From the NCBI RefSeq assembly GCF_026012015.1, contig NZ_BRXR01000001.1, positions 1,334,001-1,398,000 on the forward strand: a DNA stretch of 64,000 nt, in the 5' to 3' direction. Positions 17,901-28,818 of the stretch are shown one piece after another (position 1 is the first letter of the stretch; every line of letters starts with the position of its first letter). Both the position numbers and the translations under genes were made by a program. Source of the DNA: Clostridium omnivorum. GTDB taxonomy: Bacteria > Bacillota > Clostridia > Clostridiales > Clostridiaceae. The notes beneath the pieces were generated by a model. That model worked only from the letters and a program-made list of their open reading frames with translations. It did not search any database and was not told the origin of the DNA.

Positions 17901-18647
17901 CTAGACAAGAGTTAGTATTTCTGGTCCATTATTTAGAATGGCAACAGTGTTTTCATAATGAGCAGAAAGACTTCCATCCTCAGTTACCACTGTCCATCCA
18001 TTTGGTTTAACTCTTACATAATACTTACCAATATTAACCATTGGCTCTATTGCAAGTACCATACCATGTGAGAGTTTAGGACCTCTACCAGGCCTTCCGA
18101 AGTTAGGCACTTCAGGATCTTCGTGCATGTCGCGACCGATACCGTGACCAACAAAATCCCTCACTACAGAGTATCCAAAGCTTTCAACATAAACTTGAAC
18201 TGCTGAGGATATATCTGTAAGCCTGTTACCAACCTTTGCATGTTCAACACCTTTGAAAAAACTTCCTTTTGTAACATCAATTAACTTTTGAGCATCATCA
18301 GAAACTTTTCCAACAGCAATTGTTCTAGCTGCATCGCCTTGATAACCATTCAGAATAGCTCCACAATCAACACTAATTATGTCTCCCTCTTGTAAAACTC
18401 TGTTGGATGGAAATCCATGAACAACTTCTTCATTTACTGAGGCACATATGGAAGCAGGAAATCCTTGATAACCCTTAAAAGATGGCTTAGCGTTATTCTT
18501 TAAAATAAACTCTTCTGCTATTCTATCAATTTCTGCAGTGGTTATACCAGGTTTAACTACCTCTTCAAGTCTTGCAAGGGTTTCCCCAACAAGTTTACCT
18601 GCACGTCTCATATATTCAATTTCCATATCGGTTTTTATAATTATCAT
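17901..18647 (-). CDS. map: Methionine aminopeptidase, type I
   Basis: This 248-residue metalloenzyme removes the N-terminal methionine from nascent proteins. Visible elements are [17 protein letters not shown], the metal-ligand aspartates in [16 protein letters not shown], the histidine in [17 protein letters not shown], and glutamates in AIEPM and [14 protein letters not shown]. It is the short form without an N-terminal zinc extension. Its ATG overlaps the adk stop (ATGA), implying coupled translation. Confidence 0.97.
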   Translation of the reverse strand: MIIIKTDMEIEYMRRAGKLVGETLARLEEVVKPGITTAEIDRIAEEFILKNNAKPSFKGYQGFPASICASVNEEVVHGFPSNRVLQEGDIISVDCGAILNGYQGDAARTIAVGKVSDDAQKLIDVTKGSFFKGVEHAKVGNRLTDISSAVQVYVESFGYSVVRDFVGHGIGRDMHEDPEVPNFGRPGRGPKLSHGMVLAIEPMVNIGKYYVRVKPNGWTVVTEDGSLSAHYENTVAILNNGPEILTLV

Positions 18648-19300
18648 TTATTTATCGCGCTCCCTAGGATTTCACAGATATTAATGAAAACATCATTTAT
18701 AGCTTTTGTTCCATCTACTACTGAAAGTAGATCTTTACTTTTATAATACTCGATTAGTGGCTGTGTCTGTCTATCGTAAATTTCCAATCTCTCACGAACA
18801 GTAGCTTCCTCATCATCTTTACGCTGCATGATTTCACTACCGCATACATCGCATTTTCCTTCAAACATTGGAGGATTAAATTTGATGTGATAACTAGCTC
18901 CACATGATAGACAAACTCTTCTTCCACTCATTCGCTCTATTATAAACTCTTTTGGAACTTCAATAAGCAGAGCTGTGTCTAGCTTTTGATCTTTCTTGTT
19001 CAGAAATTCTTCTAGTGCTTCTGCTTGAATCACAGTTCTAGGGAATCCATCAAGTAAAAATCCATTATAGCAATCATCCTGTTTCAGCCTTTCTTCTGCT
19101 ATTTGAATAGCAGCTTCGTCTGAAACAAATTGACCACTATCAATTTTCTTTTTTGCTTCAATTCCAAGCGGAGTCTTTTCTGCAATATGTTTTCTCAAAA
19201 TGTCACCAGTTGATATATGTGGTATTGAAAACTTATTGCATATTGACTTTGCTTGGGTTCCCTTTCCAGCTCCTGGAGGACCGAACAATACAATTTTCAA
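18644..19300 (-). CDS. adk: Adenylate kinase, zinc-containing
   Basis: This 218-residue kinase balances ATP, ADP and AMP. The P-loop [10 protein letters not shown] begins near residue 7. [16 protein letters not shown] binds AMP. The LID domain has a four-cysteine zinc site, CLSCGASYH then CDVCGSE, typical of Gram-positive enzymes. The TTG at 19300 is chosen because GGAG lies nine bases upstream and the protein then starts [10 protein letters not shown] like its relatives; the upstream TTG at 19315 is too close to secY. It lies between secY and map, the standard spc order. Confidence 0.96.
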   Translation of the reverse strand: MKIVLFGPPGAGKGTQAKSICNKFSIPHISTGDILRKHIAEKTPLGIEAKKKIDSGQFVSDEAAIQIAEERLKQDDCYNGFLLDGFPRTVIQAEALEEFLNKKDQKLDTALLIEVPKEFIIERMSGRRVCLSCGASYHIKFNPPMFEGKCDVCGSEIMQRKDDEEATVRERLEIYDRQTQPLIEYYKSKDLLSVVDGTKAINDVFINICEILGSAINK

Positions 19301-19319
19301 AAGCACCATCTCCAATTAA

Positions 19320-20600
19320 TTATTTTAAGAAACCTTGGTAATGACGCATTACAAGTTGTGATTCCATTTGTCTTAAAGTATCAAGTGCAACCCCAACAAC
19401 AATTAGTAAACTTGTTCCTCCAAACTGTAAACCACCAAAATTTGTATATCCCTTGATGATTATAGGGAACACTGCAATAACTCCTGCAAATACACCACCT
19501 ATGAAGGATACTTTTGTAAGTACTTTTTCAATATACTTAGCAGTATAATCCCCAGGTCTTATTCCTGGTATAAACCCTGATGATTTATGCATGTTTTCTG
19601 ACATTTCATCTGGCTTAAATGTAATCTGAGTATAGAACCAAGTAAAGAATAATATTAGTAAAAAGTATATTAGTGAATACTGAATACTACTTTCTTTAAA
19701 TGGGCTAAACTTTCCTTGAGTAATAGCTATGGCTACTTTAGATGTAGGCCAAAACTGAGCTAGTGTCGCAGGGAATTGCATTACGGACATAGCAAAGATT
19801 ATTGCTATAACCCCTGAATTATTTAAATTTATTGGAATATGAGTTGTTTGTCCTCTGAAGGATTTATTTCCAACAGTTTTTCCTGCATATTGAACAGGAA
19901 TTCTTCTTTCAGCCAAACTCATAATAATAACTGCAACAAGTAGTACTAATACAACTGCTATAAATATTACAACCTCTACTATGTTAACTGCTTCTGTAGT
20001 TTGAAGTGTTGCAATCTGACTAAATTGAAATGGAATTCTTGAAATAATATTTATAAATACTAATAAGGATATACCATTTCCAATACCTTTAGCCGTTATC
20101 TGATCGCCTAACCACATTAGGAAAATAGATCCCGTAGTTACTGTTATCATGATTAAGAATACTGTAAGCTTATCGCTTGGATTTGTTAAAGCTCTAGCAT
20201 TATATATTATTACATAACTACTGAAAGCTTGAAGCAAACCAAATGCAACAGCTGCGTATCTTGTATAATTTTGTATCTTCTTTCTTCCATCTTCTCCCTC
20301 TTTAGAAAGTTGCTCTAATTGGGGAATTGCAATTGTTAACAACTGCATTACGATAGAAGCATTAATATATGGGATAACTCCCATAGCGAAGATACTAAAT
20401 TTACTAAATGCACCACCGGATATTAAATCATAAAATCCGAATAGTGTACCTGAACTAGTAAAGTTCTTTAATGCTGCTGTGTCAATACCAGGTACAAGAA
20501 TATTATTTCCTAACCTGAATATTGCCACCATAAGAAAAGTAAATAATAATCTTTTTCTAAGATCGGGAACTTTCCAAGCATTACGTAGGGTTGATAACAT
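19320..20600 (-). CDS. secY: Preprotein translocase subunit SecY
   Basis: This 426-residue, ten-helix membrane channel is the core of the Sec translocon. Recognisable segments are KVPDLRKRLLFTFLMVAIFRLG at the N terminus, IQNYTRYAAVAFGLLQAF, the AERRIPVQYAGK cytoplasmic loop and GIRPGDYTAKYIEKV near the C-terminal ribosome-binding loop. It directly abuts rplO (no gap), so translation is probably coupled. Confidence 0.98.
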   Translation of the reverse strand: MLSTLRNAWKVPDLRKRLLFTFLMVAIFRLGNNILVPGIDTAALKNFTSSGTLFGFYDLISGGAFSKFSIFAMGVIPYINASIVMQLLTIAIPQLEQLSKEGEDGRKKIQNYTRYAAVAFGLLQAFSSYVIIYNARALTNPSDKLTVFLIMITVTTGSIFLMWLGDQITAKGIGNGISLLVFINIISRIPFQFSQIATLQTTEAVNIVEVVIFIAVVLVLLVAVIIMSLAERRIPVQYAGKTVGNKSFRGQTTHIPINLNNSGVIAIIFAMSVMQFPATLAQFWPTSKVAIAITQGKFSPFKESSIQYSLIYFLLILFFTWFYTQITFKPDEMSENMHKSSGFIPGIRPGDYTAKYIEKVLTKVSFIGGVFAGVIAVFPIIIKGYTNFGGLQFGGTSLLIVVGVALDTLRQMESQLVMRHYQGFLK

Positions 20601-21041
20601 CTATATCACCTCAACTTTTCCTCCAGCGGCTTCAATCTTTTCAGCTGCTGTTTTAGAGAACTTAGTAGCTTTAACAGTTAAGTTCTTAGTTAATTCTCCG
20701 TTTCCAAGAATTTTAACACCATCTTTAATTTTGCTTATTACTCTTGTTTCAAGAAGTAATTCTGGTGTAACTTCTGTTCCATTTTCAAAAACATTTAATC
20801 TATCAACATTTATAGATACATATTGCTTTGCAAATATGTTTGTAAATCCTCTTTTTGGTAGTCTTCTGAAAAGTGGCATTTGACCACCTTCAAATCCTGG
20901 TCTTACTCCGCCTCCAGATCTGGACCATTGTCCTTTTTCACCTTTACCAGAGTTTCTTCCTAAACCGGAACCAGTACCTCTACCTACTCTTTTAGGACTC
21001 TTTTTTGCACCCTCAGCAGGTCTTAACTCATGAAGTTTCAT
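20601..21041 (-). CDS. rplO: 50S ribosomal protein L15 (uL15)
   Basis: This 146-residue L15 has the glycine- and arginine-rich N-terminal extension ([18 protein letters not shown]), [20 protein letters not shown] and a C-terminal globular part ending [13 protein letters not shown]. It precedes secY without a gap. Confidence 0.98.
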   Translation of the reverse strand: MKLHELRPAEGAKKSPKRVGRGTGSGLGRNSGKGEKGQWSRSGGGVRPGFEGGQMPLFRRLPKRGFTNIFAKQYVSINVDRLNVFENGTEVTPELLLETRVISKIKDGVKILGNGELTKNLTVKATKFSKTAAEKIEAAGGKVEVI

Positions 21042-21059
21042 CTTTACACCTCCTCTGAA

Positions 21060-21239
21060 TTACATTTGTTCAACTTCTACAAGATAACTTATTTGATTTA
21101 TCATACCTTTTATTTGAGGAGTATCCTCGTGCTCTACAGTTTTTCCTATTTTTCTTAATCCAAGAGCTTTAGCTGTAGCTATATGACTGTCTTTTCTTCC
21201 TATTAAGCTCTTCTTTAAAGTTATTTTTAGCTTAGCCAA
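21060..21239 (-). CDS. rpmD: 50S ribosomal protein L30 (uL30)
   Basis: This 59-residue L30 of the short bacterial type reads [16 protein letters not shown] and ends in [11 protein letters not shown] chose the TTG at 21239, eight bases after AGGAGG and matching the family's usual start, over the ATG at 21245, which is only two bases from the ribosome site. It lies between rpsE and rplO. Confidence 0.96.
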   Translation of the reverse strand: MAKLKITLKKSLIGRKDSHIATAKALGLRKIGKTVEHEDTPQIKGMINQISYLVEVEQM

Positions 21240-21251
21240 GGTCATTCCCTC

Positions 21252-21749
21252 CTAACCTAAAATCTCTTCAACAGTTTTGCCTCTAAGCTTAGCTATATCT
21301 TCAGCTGTTCTTAGGTTTGCTAATCCGTTGATAGTTGCATTTATCATATTTTTTGGATTGTTTGAACCTAGAGACTTAGCTCTAACGTCCTTTAATCCTG
21401 CTAGTTCAAGTACTGCTCTCGCAGGACCTCCAGCGATAACTCCTGTACCTTCTGCAGCCTTCATGATAAGTACTTTTCCTGTACCGAACTCTCCTACTAT
21501 ATCATGAGGAACTGATGTTCCAACTATTGAAACATTAACAAGATGTTTCTTAGCATCTTCTATTCCTTTTCTTATTGCTTCAGGTATTTCAACTGATTTT
21601 CCCATTCCAACGCCTACGTGTCCGTTCTCGTCTCCAACAACAACTAGTGCGCTGAATCTGAAGTTTCTACCACCTTTAACAACCTTAGCAACTCTATTTA
21701 TGAACACAACTTTTTCTTTAAGATCTAATGTGCTAGGATCTATTCTCAT
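21252..21749 (-). CDS. rpsE: 30S ribosomal protein S5 (uS5)
   Basis: This 165-residue S5 starts [20 protein letters not shown]. The RNA-binding N domain holds [17 protein letters not shown] and the C domain [19 protein letters not shown]. The ATG at 21749 lies behind AGGAGGG; the adjacent upstream TTG is less likely. S5 helps maintain decoding accuracy. Confidence 0.98.
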   Translation of the reverse strand: MRIDPSTLDLKEKVVFINRVAKVVKGGRNFRFSALVVVGDENGHVGVGMGKSVEIPEAIRKGIEDAKKHLVNVSIVGTSVPHDIVGEFGTGKVLIMKAAEGTGVIAGGPARAVLELAGLKDVRAKSLGSNNPKNMINATINGLANLRTAEDIAKLRGKTVEEILG

Positions 21750-21766
21750 CAATTTCCCTCCTTCTT

Positions 21767-22126
21767 TTAGAATTGAAGTCCAGCTTCTCTAGCTCCGTCA
21801 GCTAGTTCTTGTATTCTTCCGTGATATATAAATCCACCTCTATCGAATACAACTTCTTTTATTCCCTTTTCAATAGCCTTTTCAGCTATCATTTTTCCAA
21901 CTATTTTAGCTGCTTCTTTATTGCTTCCAAGACCGTTAAATTCTTTTTCTACGCTTGAAGCAGAAACTAAAGTTTTTTGAGCAACATCATCTATTATTTG
22001 AGCATATATGTGCTTTTCGCTTCTATATACTGCAAGTCTTGGTCTCTCAGCAGTTCCTTCAACTTTCTTACGAACTCTTAGATGACGTCTAACTCTTGAT
22101 TGTTGTCTATCCTCTTTACTAAACAT
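21767..22126 (-). CDS. rplR: 50S ribosomal protein L18 (uL18)
   Basis: This 119-residue L18 binds 5S rRNA. It has a basic N terminus ([16 protein letters not shown]), then [19 protein letters not shown] and [17 protein letters not shown] near the end. The ATG at 22126 follows GGAGTG by six bases; the GTG at 22135 lies inside that ribosome site. Confidence 0.98.
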   Translation of the reverse strand: MFSKEDRQQSRVRRHLRVRKKVEGTAERPRLAVYRSEKHIYAQIIDDVAQKTLVSASSVEKEFNGLGSNKEAAKIVGKMIAEKAIEKGIKEVVFDRGGFIYHGRIQELADGAREAGLQF

Positions 22127-22159
22127 GAAGTTCACTCCTTTCTTCCGTTATGGCGACTA

Positions 22160-22702
22160 TTACTTCTTACCAGTCTTACCTTCTTTACGTCTGATTACTT
22201 CGTTATCATACTTGATACCTTTTCCTTTGTAAGGTTCAGGTCTTCTCCAAGTTCTGATATCAGCAGCAACAGCTCCAACTCTTTCCTTATCAATACCTTT
22301 AACAATTACTTTAGTAGGAGCTGGTGTTTCAAACTCAATGCCATCAACAGCTTCTATTTCAACTGGATGTGAATATCCAAGGTTCATTACTAACTTCTTA
22401 CCTTGTAGTGCAGCTCTGTAACCTACACCTACTAACTCAAGAGTCTTTTGATATCCTTGAGTTACTCCTGTTACCATATTATTTAATAGGGCTCTTGTTA
22501 ATCCATGAAGAGCTCTTTCTTCTTTATCGTCACTATTTCTTGTAACAACTATTTGATTATCTTCAACAGCTATATTTATTTTATTGTGCATAGCTTTCAC
22601 TAGCTGACCTTTTGGTCCTTTTACTGTAACAACGTTGTCTGGTGTTACTGTAATAGTTACGCCACTTGGTATAGCTATTGGAAGTCTTCCTACTCTTGAC
22701 AT
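22160..22702 (-). CDS. rplF: 50S ribosomal protein L6 (uL6)
   Basis: This 180-residue L6 is made of two related domains. [15 protein letters not shown] opens the first, and the C-terminal signature [16 protein letters not shown] ends the second. It lies near the factor-binding site of the large subunit. Confidence 0.98.
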   Translation of the reverse strand: MSRVGRLPIAIPSGVTITVTPDNVVTVKGPKGQLVKAMHNKINIAVEDNQIVVTRNSDDKEERALHGLTRALLNNMVTGVTQGYQKTLELVGVGYRAALQGKKLVMNLGYSHPVEIEAVDGIEFETPAPTKVIVKGIDKERVGAVAADIRTWRRPEPYKGKGIKYDNEVIRRKEGKTGKK

Positions 22703-22719
22703 TTATTGCACCTCCTCAA

Positions 22720-23118
22720 TTACCAGATATAGCAGATAACTTCTCCACCTAATCCTAGTTTTCTAGCATCTCTATCAGTTACAATTCCCTTAGAAGTAGA
22801 TATTACTGCAACTCCTAATCCGTTAAGTACGTTTGGAATTTCTTCCTTTCTGCAGTACACTCTTAATCCTGGTTTTGATATTCTTCTAAGACCAGTTATA
22901 ACTCTTTCTTTATTTGAACCGTACTTTAATGCTAATCTTAGCATTGGAACAGCTCCATCATTATATTCCTCAATGTTCTTTATATATCCTTCTTGAAGCA
23001 TTATATTTGCTATAGCTTTCTTTATATTTGAAGAAGGTATTTCTACTATTTCATGTCTAACTACGTTAGCGTTTCTTATACGTGTTAGCAAATCTGCGAT
23101 AGGATCAGTCATAACCAT
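22720..23118 (-). CDS. rpsH: 30S ribosomal protein S8 (uS8)
   Basis: This 132-residue S8 contains [17 protein letters not shown] and the C-terminal [18 protein letters not shown] followed by GGEVICYIW. The ATG at 23118 is eight bases after AGGAGG; a second ATG two codons on gives the more usual MTDPIAD start and cannot be excluded. In enterobacteria S8 represses the spc operon through the rplE region. Confidence 0.98.
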   Translation of the reverse strand: MVMTDPIADLLTRIRNANVVRHEIVEIPSSNIKKAIANIMLQEGYIKNIEEYNDGAVPMLRLALKYGSNKERVITGLRRISKPGLRVYCRKEEIPNVLNGLGVAVISTSKGIVTDRDARKLGLGGEVICYIW

Positions 23119-23148
23119 TATTTGTGCCTCCTTTCATTCAATAAGGTA

Positions 23149-23334
23149 TTACCAGCTTGCTTTTCTGCAGCCTGGGATTTCTCCTTTATATGCAAGTTCT
23201 CTAAAGCATATACGGCATATACCGAACTTACTTAAAACAGAATGTGGTCTTCCACATAATCTGCATCTAGTATAAGCTCTAGTTGAAAACTTAGGTTCTT
23301 TTTTCCACTTCTCTATTAAAGCTTTACGTGCCAC
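23149..23334 (-). CDS. rpsN: 30S ribosomal protein S14, zinc type (uS14)
   Basis: This 61-residue zinc-binding form of S14 reads [24 protein letters not shown] ... CRICFREL pair of CxxC knuckles (C24, C27, C40, C43) holds zinc. The short form is typical of Firmicute spc operons. It lies between rplE and rpsH. Confidence 0.98.
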   Translation of the reverse strand: MARKALIEKWKKEPKFSTRAYTRCRLCGRPHSVLSKFGICRICFRELAYKGEIPGCRKASW

Positions 23335-23350
23335 GTTTTTCCCTCCTTAA

Positions 23351-23893
23351 CTACTGTGCGAAAGGCATGCCGAGGAATCTTAATAATTCTCTAGCTTCTT
23401 CGTCTGTCTTAGCAGTAGTAACAAATACTATATCCATACCTCTTACTTTGTCTATTTTATCGTACTCTATTTCTGGGAATATCAATTGCTCTCTAATTCC
23501 TAGTGAGTAGTTTCCTCTTCCATCAAAGGACTTATCGGATACTCCTCTAAAGTCTCTTACTCTTGGTAAAGCAATGTTGATTAACTTATCTGCAAATTCA
23601 TACATTTTAGCCTTTCTTAATGTAACTTTGCAGCCTATTGGCATGTTTTCTCTTATTTTAAAGTTAGCTATTGACTTTTTAGCTCTTGTAATTACTGGCT
23701 TTTGTCCAGTGATTATTTGCATATCTGACACAGCAGATTCTAGCACCTTAGCATTATCTTTAGCTTCTCCAACACCCATGTTTAAAACTATTTTCTCAAG
23801 TTTTGGAACTTCCATTATGTTATTATAACTAAACTTTTCCATTAAAGCTGGAATTACTTCTTTTTCATATCTTTCCTTAAGTCTTGGATCCAT
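23351..23893 (-). CDS. rplE: 50S ribosomal protein L5 (uL5)
   Basis: This 180-residue L5 binds 5S rRNA and contacts P-site tRNA. Visible signatures are [34 protein letters not shown] and [19 protein letters not shown]. It is the usual length and lies between rplX and rpsN. Confidence 0.98.
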   Translation of the reverse strand: MDPRLKERYEKEVIPALMEKFSYNNIMEVPKLEKIVLNMGVGEAKDNAKVLESAVSDMQIITGQKPVITRAKKSIANFKIRENMPIGCKVTLRKAKMYEFADKLINIALPRVRDFRGVSDKSFDGRGNYSLGIREQLIFPEIEYDKIDKVRGMDIVFVTTAKTDEEARELLRFLGMPFAQ

Positions 23894-23915
23894 AAGTTAA
23901 ACCTCCTTTCAGAAC

Positions 23916-24239
23916 TTAGAATGTTTCTCCACACTTCTTGCAAACTCTTACTTTTGTTCCGTCTTCTAATATTTTATGATTAATTCTTGTAACATTTTTG
24001 CAGTTATTACAGTAAAGCATAACTTTTGAACTGTATATAGCACCTTCTTGATGTACTATTCCACCTTGCATATTTGTTCTGCTTGGTTTTTGGTGCTTTG
24101 TAACTACGTTAACTCCCTTTACAAGAACTTTTCCATTCTTAGGAAATACTGCAAGTACTTCTCCTATTTTACCCTTGTCTTTTCCGGAGATAACCATTAC
24201 AGTATCTTTTTTTCTAACGTGTATTTTATTTAAAGCCAT
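23916..24239 (-). CDS. rplX: 50S ribosomal protein L24 (uL24)
   Basis: This 107-residue L24 is an assembly initiator with a KOW motif near its N terminus (HVRKKDTVMVISGKDKGKIG). A C-terminal pair of CxxC motifs (MLYCNNCKNVTR, VRVCKKCGE) may bind zinc. Two ATGs are adjacent. The one at 24239, eight bases after AGGAGG, is preferred; the GTG at 24248 lies within the ribosome site. Confidence 0.97.
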   Translation of the reverse strand: MALNKIHVRKKDTVMVISGKDKGKIGEVLAVFPKNGKVLVKGVNVVTKHQKPSRTNMQGGIVHQEGAIYSSKVMLYCNNCKNVTRINHKILEDGTKVRVCKKCGETF

Positions 24240-24254
24240 CATAGCCACCTCCTA

Positions 24255-24623
24255 TTATAGAACTTCTGGTGCAAGTGATAAAATCTTTGTGAACTCTTTG
24301 TCTCTTAGCTCTCTTGCAACAGGCCCAAAGATACGAGTTCCTTTTGGTTGTTTATCTTCTTTTATAACAACAGCAGCATTCTCATCAAATCTGATGTAAG
24401 AACCATCAGCTCTTCTTAAACCTTTAACAGATCTAACTATAACTGCCTTTACAACGTCACCTTTTTTAACAACACCGCCTGGTGTTGCACTTTTAACGCT
24501 AGCAACTATTATATCTCCAATGTTTCCATACTTTCTCTTGGATCCACCTAACACTCTTATGCACATTATTTCTTTTGCACCAGTGTTATCAGCTACTTTT
24601 AATATTGTTTGTTGCTGAATCAT
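24255..24623 (-). CDS. rplN: 50S ribosomal protein L14 (uL14)
   Basis: This 122-residue L14 of standard length starts [18 protein letters not shown]. It has the RNA-binding loop [18 protein letters not shown] and the C-terminal [20 protein letters not shown]. It forms an intersubunit bridge. Confidence 0.98.
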   Translation of the reverse strand: MIQQQTILKVADNTGAKEIMCIRVLGGSKRKYGNIGDIIVASVKSATPGGVVKKGDVVKAVIVRSVKGLRRADGSYIRFDENAAVVIKEDKQPKGTRIFGPVARELRDKEFTKILSLAPEVL

Positions 24624-24649
24624 GTGATTTCCTCCTTTCAGCCTAAAGC

Positions 24650-24904
24650 TTATTTAGCCTTTTCAACTATGTTAACTAATCTCCATCTCTTATCCTTTGA
24701 TAATGGTCTAGTTTCCATAATTAAAACTCTATCATTAATTTTTGCTTCATTATTTTCATCATGAGCTTTAAACTTTGTAGTTCTGTTAACTGTCTTTCCA
24801 TATAATGGGTGACGTACCTTAGTCTCAACAGCAACAACTATTGTCTTATCCATTTTATCAGAAACAACTCTACCTATTCTTGTTTTCTTATTTGCTCTTT
24901 CCAC
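24650..24904 (-). CDS. rpsQ: 30S ribosomal protein S17 (uS17)
   Basis: This 84-residue OB-fold S17 reads [20 protein letters not shown], then [19 protein letters not shown] and [19 protein letters not shown]. It is a primary binder of the 5' domain of 16S rRNA. It lies between rpmC and rplN. Confidence 0.98.
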   Translation of the reverse strand: MERANKKTRIGRVVSDKMDKTIVVAVETKVRHPLYGKTVNRTTKFKAHDENNEAKINDRVLIMETRPLSKDKRWRLVNIVEKAK

Positions 24905-24924
24905 AGGACGTACCTCCTTTCAGC

Positions 24925-25137
24925 TTACTGCTTAATTCCCCTTAGTTCTTCTTCCCTAAGGATGGTTTTAATCTGGGCTATAGATTTCTTTACTTCTCTA
25001 ATTCTCATTGGATTTTCAAGTTGACCTGTAGCTAGCTGGAATCTTAAATTGAACAACTCAGACTTTAGACCATTTAATTTTTCAGTTAGCTCTTGTGGTG
25101 TATTTTCTCTTAAATCACTTAAGTCTCTAGCCTTCAT
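24925..25137 (-). CDS. rpmC: 50S ribosomal protein L29 (uL29)
   Basis: This 70-residue coiled-coil L29 reads [17 protein letters not shown], then [19 protein letters not shown] and [16 protein letters not shown]. It lies near the nascent-chain exit with L23. Its ATG overlaps the end of rplP by 11 bases, suggesting coupling. Confidence 0.98.
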   Translation of the reverse strand: MKARDLSDLRENTPQELTEKLNGLKSELFNLRFQLATGQLENPMRIREVKKSIAQIKTILREEELRGIKQ

Positions 25138-25570
25138 TTACTTCACCACCCACTTCTTCAAAATCTCTTCTAGTAACAAACTTTGTTGATACTGGAAGCT
25201 TGTGTGATGCAAGTCTCATTGCTTCTCTTGCAACTTCTTCATTAACCCCTGATAATTCAAATAACACTCTTCCTGGTTTAACGACTGCTACCCAAAATTC
25301 TGGTGCTCCTTTACCGGAACCCATACGAGTTTCAGCAGGTTTCTTTGAAACTGGTTTATCTGGGAAAACCTTTATCCAAAGCTTTCCTCCTCTTTTTATA
25401 TATCTATTTATTGCAATTCTCGCAGCTTCTATTTGATTGCTAGTAATCCAGCCTGGCTCAGTAGCTTGAAGAGCAAAGTCTCCGTAAGCTATAAAGTTAC
25501 CTCTGGTAGCTTTACCTCTCATTCTGCCGCGTTGAGTCTTTCTATGTTTAACTCTTTTAGGCATTAACAT
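25127..25570 (-). CDS. rplP: 50S ribosomal protein L16 (uL16)
   Basis: This 147-residue L16 reads [19 protein letters not shown] after a two-residue extension. It continues with the signature [20 protein letters not shown] and [18 protein letters not shown]. The first ATG, at 25570, has the better distance from AGGAGG (nine bases). L16 helps position A-site tRNA. Confidence 0.98.
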   Translation of the reverse strand: MLMPKRVKHRKTQRGRMRGKATRGNFIAYGDFALQATEPGWITSNQIEAARIAINRYIKRGGKLWIKVFPDKPVSKKPAETRMGSGKGAPEFWVAVVKPGRVLFELSGVNEEVAREAMRLASHKLPVSTKFVTRRDFEEVGGEVNEG

Positions 25571-25588
25571 AGTCTGTTTCCTCCTTCC

Positions 25589-26257
25589 TTATGCGTTTGC
25601 TTCTTCCTTTTTAACTACTTTCTTAGTTGGAAGAACTTCTCCTCTATATAACCAAACCTTTACTCCGATCTTTCCGTAAGTTGTATCTGCTTCAGCAAAT
25701 CCATAATCGATATCAGCTCTTAAAGTTTGTAGTGGAATTGTTCCTTCGTGATATCTTTCAGATCTTGCTATTTCAGCTCCACCTAATCTTCCTGAACATT
25801 CAGTCTTAACACCCTTAGCGCCAGACTTCATAGCTCTTTGGATTGTCTGCTTCATAGCTCTTCTGAAGGAAATTCTCTTTTCAAGCTGTTGAGCAATGTT
25901 CTCAGCCATTAATTGTGCATTAGCTTCAACATTTTTAACTTCAACTATGTTTATTAGGATGTTTTTATCTCCTACTAAATTTATAAGTTCTTTCTTAAGA
26001 GTCTCTATTCCTGAACCACCTTTACCAATAACCATACCTGGTTTAGCAGTAAATATGTTTAATTTTATTCTCTTAGCTGCTCTTTCGATTTCTACCTTAG
26101 CAATTCCGGAAGTGAATAATCTCTTCTTCACATATTCTCTTATCATGTTATCTTCAACTAAATAGTCAGCGAAGTTCTTATTGTCAGCAAACCATTTAGC
26201 ATCCCAATCTTTAATTACGCCAACTCTTAGACCGTGTGGATGTACTTTTTGTCCCAC
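25589..26257 (-). CDS. rpsC: 30S ribosomal protein S3 (uS3)
   Basis: This 222-residue S3 starts [19 protein letters not shown]. It holds a KH domain ([22 protein letters not shown]) and the C-terminal S3 domain ([13 protein letters not shown], then [10 protein letters not shown]). It forms part of the mRNA entry channel and helicase. Confidence 0.98.
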   Translation of the reverse strand: MGQKVHPHGLRVGVIKDWDAKWFADNKNFADYLVEDNMIREYVKKRLFTSGIAKVEIERAAKRIKLNIFTAKPGMVIGKGGSGIETLKKELINLVGDKNILINIVEVKNVEANAQLMAENIAQQLEKRISFRRAMKQTIQRAMKSGAKGVKTECSGRLGGAEIARSERYHEGTIPLQTLRADIDYGFAEADTTYGKIGVKVWLYRGEVLPTKKVVKKEEANA

Positions 26258-26272
26258 TATATATCCCTCCTT

Positions 26273-26608
26273 TTATGCTCTTTCCTTTACAACTAGAGTA
26301 ATGTGGCTAGTTCTCTTCTTTATATGGAATGCTCTACCTTGAGCATGTGGTCTGTATCTCTTTAATGTTGGTCCTTGACCCACATGTGCTTCACTTACAT
26401 ACAATCTCGCTACATCTAAATTCAAGTTATTTTCAGCATTAGCAACTGCTGACTTTAAAACTTTATATACAACTTGAGCCGCATCTTTTGGAGTGTATTG
26501 TAATATAGCAAAAGCCTCATTTACATTCTTATCTCTTATTAAATCAAGAACTATCCCAACTTTCATTGGTGACATTCTTATATATCTTGCTATAGCCTTA
26601 GCTTCCAT
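26273..26608 (-). CDS. rplV: 50S ribosomal protein L22 (uL22)
   Basis: This 111-residue L22 starts [20 protein letters not shown]. Its beta-hairpin tip, which lines the exit tunnel, lies around [20 protein letters not shown]. No insertion or deletion of the type seen in macrolide-resistant tips is obvious from the reading alone. Confidence 0.98.
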   Translation of the reverse strand: MEAKAIARYIRMSPMKVGIVLDLIRDKNVNEAFAILQYTPKDAAQVVYKVLKSAVANAENNLNLDVARLYVSEAHVGQGPTLKRYRPHAQGRAFHIKKRTSHITLVVKERA

Positions 26609-26631
26609 TGTCAGTAACCTCCTTCCTAAGT

Positions 26632-26916
26632 CTATCTTAATCCTGATTTCTTTTCAGTTCTGTCAACGTGACCCTTAAATGTTCTTGTAAGAACAAATTC
26701 ACCTAGTTTGTGTCCAACCATATCTTCACTAACATATACTGGAACGTGCTTTCTTCCATCATGAACAGCGATTGTATGACCGATCATTTGTGGGAAAATA
26801 GTTGAGCTTCTTGACCAAGTCTTAACAACTTTCTTCTCACCAGCTTTATTCATTTCGTTGATTTTCTTAAGTAATGCTTCTTGAACAAAAGGTCCTTTTT
26901 TTATTGATCTACTCAC
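26632..26916 (-). CDS. rpsS: 30S ribosomal protein S19 (uS19)
   Basis: This 94-residue S19 starts [19 protein letters not shown]. It carries the typical [21 protein letters not shown] and [16 protein letters not shown]. It lies in the head of the small subunit with S13. Confidence 0.98.
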   Translation of the reverse strand: MSRSIKKGPFVQEALLKKINEMNKAGEKKVVKTWSRSSTIFPQMIGHTIAVHDGRKHVPVYVSEDMVGHKLGEFVLTRTFKGHVDRTEKKSGLR

Positions 26917-26956
26917 CTTGTCGTCCTCCCTTCACTTAACTTGAATAATAGTTTAG

Positions 26957-26979
26957 GAAGAGAATTTAAAATTCTCTTC
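26957..26979. other. Intercistronic hairpin between rplB and rpsS
   Basis: There is a 10-bp perfect inverted repeat (GAAGAGAATT and complement) with a 3-base loop, four bases past the rplB stop. There is no T run on the minus strand, so it is more likely an RNA-stability or processing hairpin than a terminator. Confidence 0.4.
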
Positions 26980-26982
26980 TAA

Positions 26983-27816
26983 CTATTTTGCGTTTCTCTT
27001 CTTAACGATTAATCTATCGGAGTACTTCTTATGCTTTCTTGTCTTATAGCCAAGAGCTGGTTTACCCCATGGAGTAAGTGGTCCTGGATGTCCGATAGGA
27101 GATTTACCTTCTCCACCTCCGTGTGGGTGGTCATTAGGATTCATTACAGATCCTCTTACAGTTGGTCTCCATCCCATGTTTCTCTTTCTTCCAGCCTTAC
27201 CTAAGTTAACTATTTCATGAGTTAAGTTTGAAACAGTTCCTATTGTAGCTCTACACTCGATTCTTACCATTCTCATTTCACCACTTGGTAATCTTAGTGT
27301 AGCATAATCGCCTTCCTTAGCCATTAATTGAGCAGAAGCACCAGCACTTCTTACTAATTGGCCTCCCTTACCTGCTGTAAGTTCTACGTTGTGAATAACT
27401 GTACCTACAGGTATATTCTTAATTGGAAGAGCATTTCCTACTTTTATATCAGCATCTGGTCCAGATACAACTACGTCTCCAACTTTTAATCCAACTGGAG
27501 CTAATACATATCTCTTTTCTCCATCTGCATATACAACAAGAGCAATATAAGCTGATCTGTTTGGATCATACTCGATAGTTGCAACTTTAGCTGCGATACC
27601 ATCCTTATTTCTCTTAAAGTCTATTATTCTATATTTTTGTTTTGCACCACCACCGTGATGTCTAACAGTTATTTTACCTTGATTGTTTCTACCACCTGAC
27701 TTCTTCAAGTCAACAAGAAGAGACTTCTCTGGTTCATTTGTAGTTACTTCTTCAAATGTTGGCATAGTCATATTTCTTCTTGAAGGAGTGGTAGGATTGA
27801 ACTTCTTAACTGCCAT
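26983..27816 (-). CDS. rplB: 50S ribosomal protein L2 (uL2)
   Basis: This 277-residue L2 is required for peptidyl-transferase assembly. It has an N-terminal OB fold ([18 protein letters not shown]), an SH3-like domain and the conserved C-terminal [12 protein letters not shown], whose histidine lies near the active centre. The [19 protein letters not shown] stretch is characteristic. Confidence 0.98.
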   Translation of the reverse strand: MAVKKFNPTTPSRRNMTMPTFEEVTTNEPEKSLLVDLKKSGGRNNQGKITVRHHGGGAKQKYRIIDFKRNKDGIAAKVATIEYDPNRSAYIALVVYADGEKRYVLAPVGLKVGDVVVSGPDADIKVGNALPIKNIPVGTVIHNVELTAGKGGQLVRSAGASAQLMAKEGDYATLRLPSGEMRMVRIECRATIGTVSNLTHEIVNLGKAGRKRNMGWRPTVRGSVMNPNDHPHGGGEGKSPIGHPGPLTPWGKPALGYKTRKHKKYSDRLIVKKRNAK

Positions 27817-27879
27817 CTAAATTCCCTCCTTTTTTTAGCTTCTCTGGCCCACAAGCCAATACCGCTTTATTGCTTTATA

Positions 27880-28173
27880 TTACATTCCTTCGAAGAATTC
27901 TATTGTCTTACTATCTTCAGTTAGTTTAACAACAGCCTTCTTGTAATCAGGTCTCTTACCTACGTGTACGCCCACTCTTTTAGTCTTTCCTATAACTCTC
28001 ATAGTTTTTACATCATCAACTTTAACTCCGAAAACTTCTTCTACAGCTTTCTTTACTTGAGTTTTATTAACATGAATATCAACTATGAAGGTGTATTTCT
28101 TTTCTGCCATGGAAGCCATACTTTTTTCAGTTATAACAGGTCTTCTGATTATATCAAAGTTAGTTAGCTTCAT
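27880..28173 (-). CDS. rplW: 50S ribosomal protein L23 (uL23)
   Basis: This 97-residue L23 reads [18 protein letters not shown], then [20 protein letters not shown] and [19 protein letters not shown]. It is the docking site for trigger factor and SRP at the tunnel exit. Its ATG overlaps the rplD stop by one base (TAATG), indicating coupled translation. Confidence 0.98.
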   Translation of the reverse strand: MKLTNFDIIRRPVITEKSMASMAEKKYTFIVDIHVNKTQVKKAVEEVFGVKVDDVKTMRVIGKTKRVGVHVGKRPDYKKAVVKLTEDSKTIEFFEGM

Positions 28174-28793
28174 TATGCATACACCTCCTCAATTTTAGAT
28201 ACAGCATCTTTAGTTACGATGAACTTTTCATACTTTAATATGTCGTAAACATTTAGGTTGTTTACTGGAAGTACAGTTACTCCCTCTATGTTTCTTGCTG
28301 ATTTAAATACATTTTCATTTGATTCAGCAGTAACAATTAATGTTTTCTTTGCTTCAAAAGCATTTAACATTGCAACTATTTCCTTAGTCTTTGGAGCACT
28401 TAATTCTAAGCTCTCAACTACTATTACATTGTTATCTGCAACTTTTGATGAAAGAGCTGATTTCATTGCAACTCTTCTCATAGTCTTAGGAATTGATTGT
28501 CTATAGTCTCTTGGCTTTGGTGCAAATACTATACCACCGTGAATCCATTGTGGGGATCTAGTTGAACCTTGTCTTGCTCTTCCTGTTCCCTTTTGTCTCC
28601 ATGGCTTTATTCCACCACCAGAAACTTCTGCTCTAGTTTTAGCAGATTGAGTTCCTTGTCTCTTATTTGCTAGTAATGCAACAACTACTTGGTGCATTGC
28701 ATCTGTATTTATTGGAGCTGCAAATACGCTTTCAGCTAATTGAACATCTCCAACTTTTTGACCTTCTTTATTAAATAATCCTACTGTAGGCAT
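28173..28793 (-). CDS. rplD: 50S ribosomal protein L4 (uL4)
   Basis: This 206-residue L4 has the tunnel-lining loop [18 protein letters not shown] around residues 64-80 and [18 protein letters not shown] just after. In enterobacteria L4 represses the S10 operon through its leader. Here a long structured leader precedes rpsJ, and whether L4 binds it is untested. Confidence 0.98.
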   Translation of the reverse strand: MPTVGLFNKEGQKVGDVQLAESVFAAPINTDAMHQVVVALLANKRQGTQSAKTRAEVSGGGIKPWRQKGTGRARQGSTRSPQWIHGGIVFAPKPRDYRQSIPKTMRRVAMKSALSSKVADNNVIVVESLELSAPKTKEIVAMLNAFEAKKTLIVTAESNENVFKSARNIEGVTVLPVNNLNVYDILKYEKFIVTKDAVSKIEEVYA

Positions 28794-28818
28794 TCTGTAT
28801 CCTCCTTTCCTTCAGAAC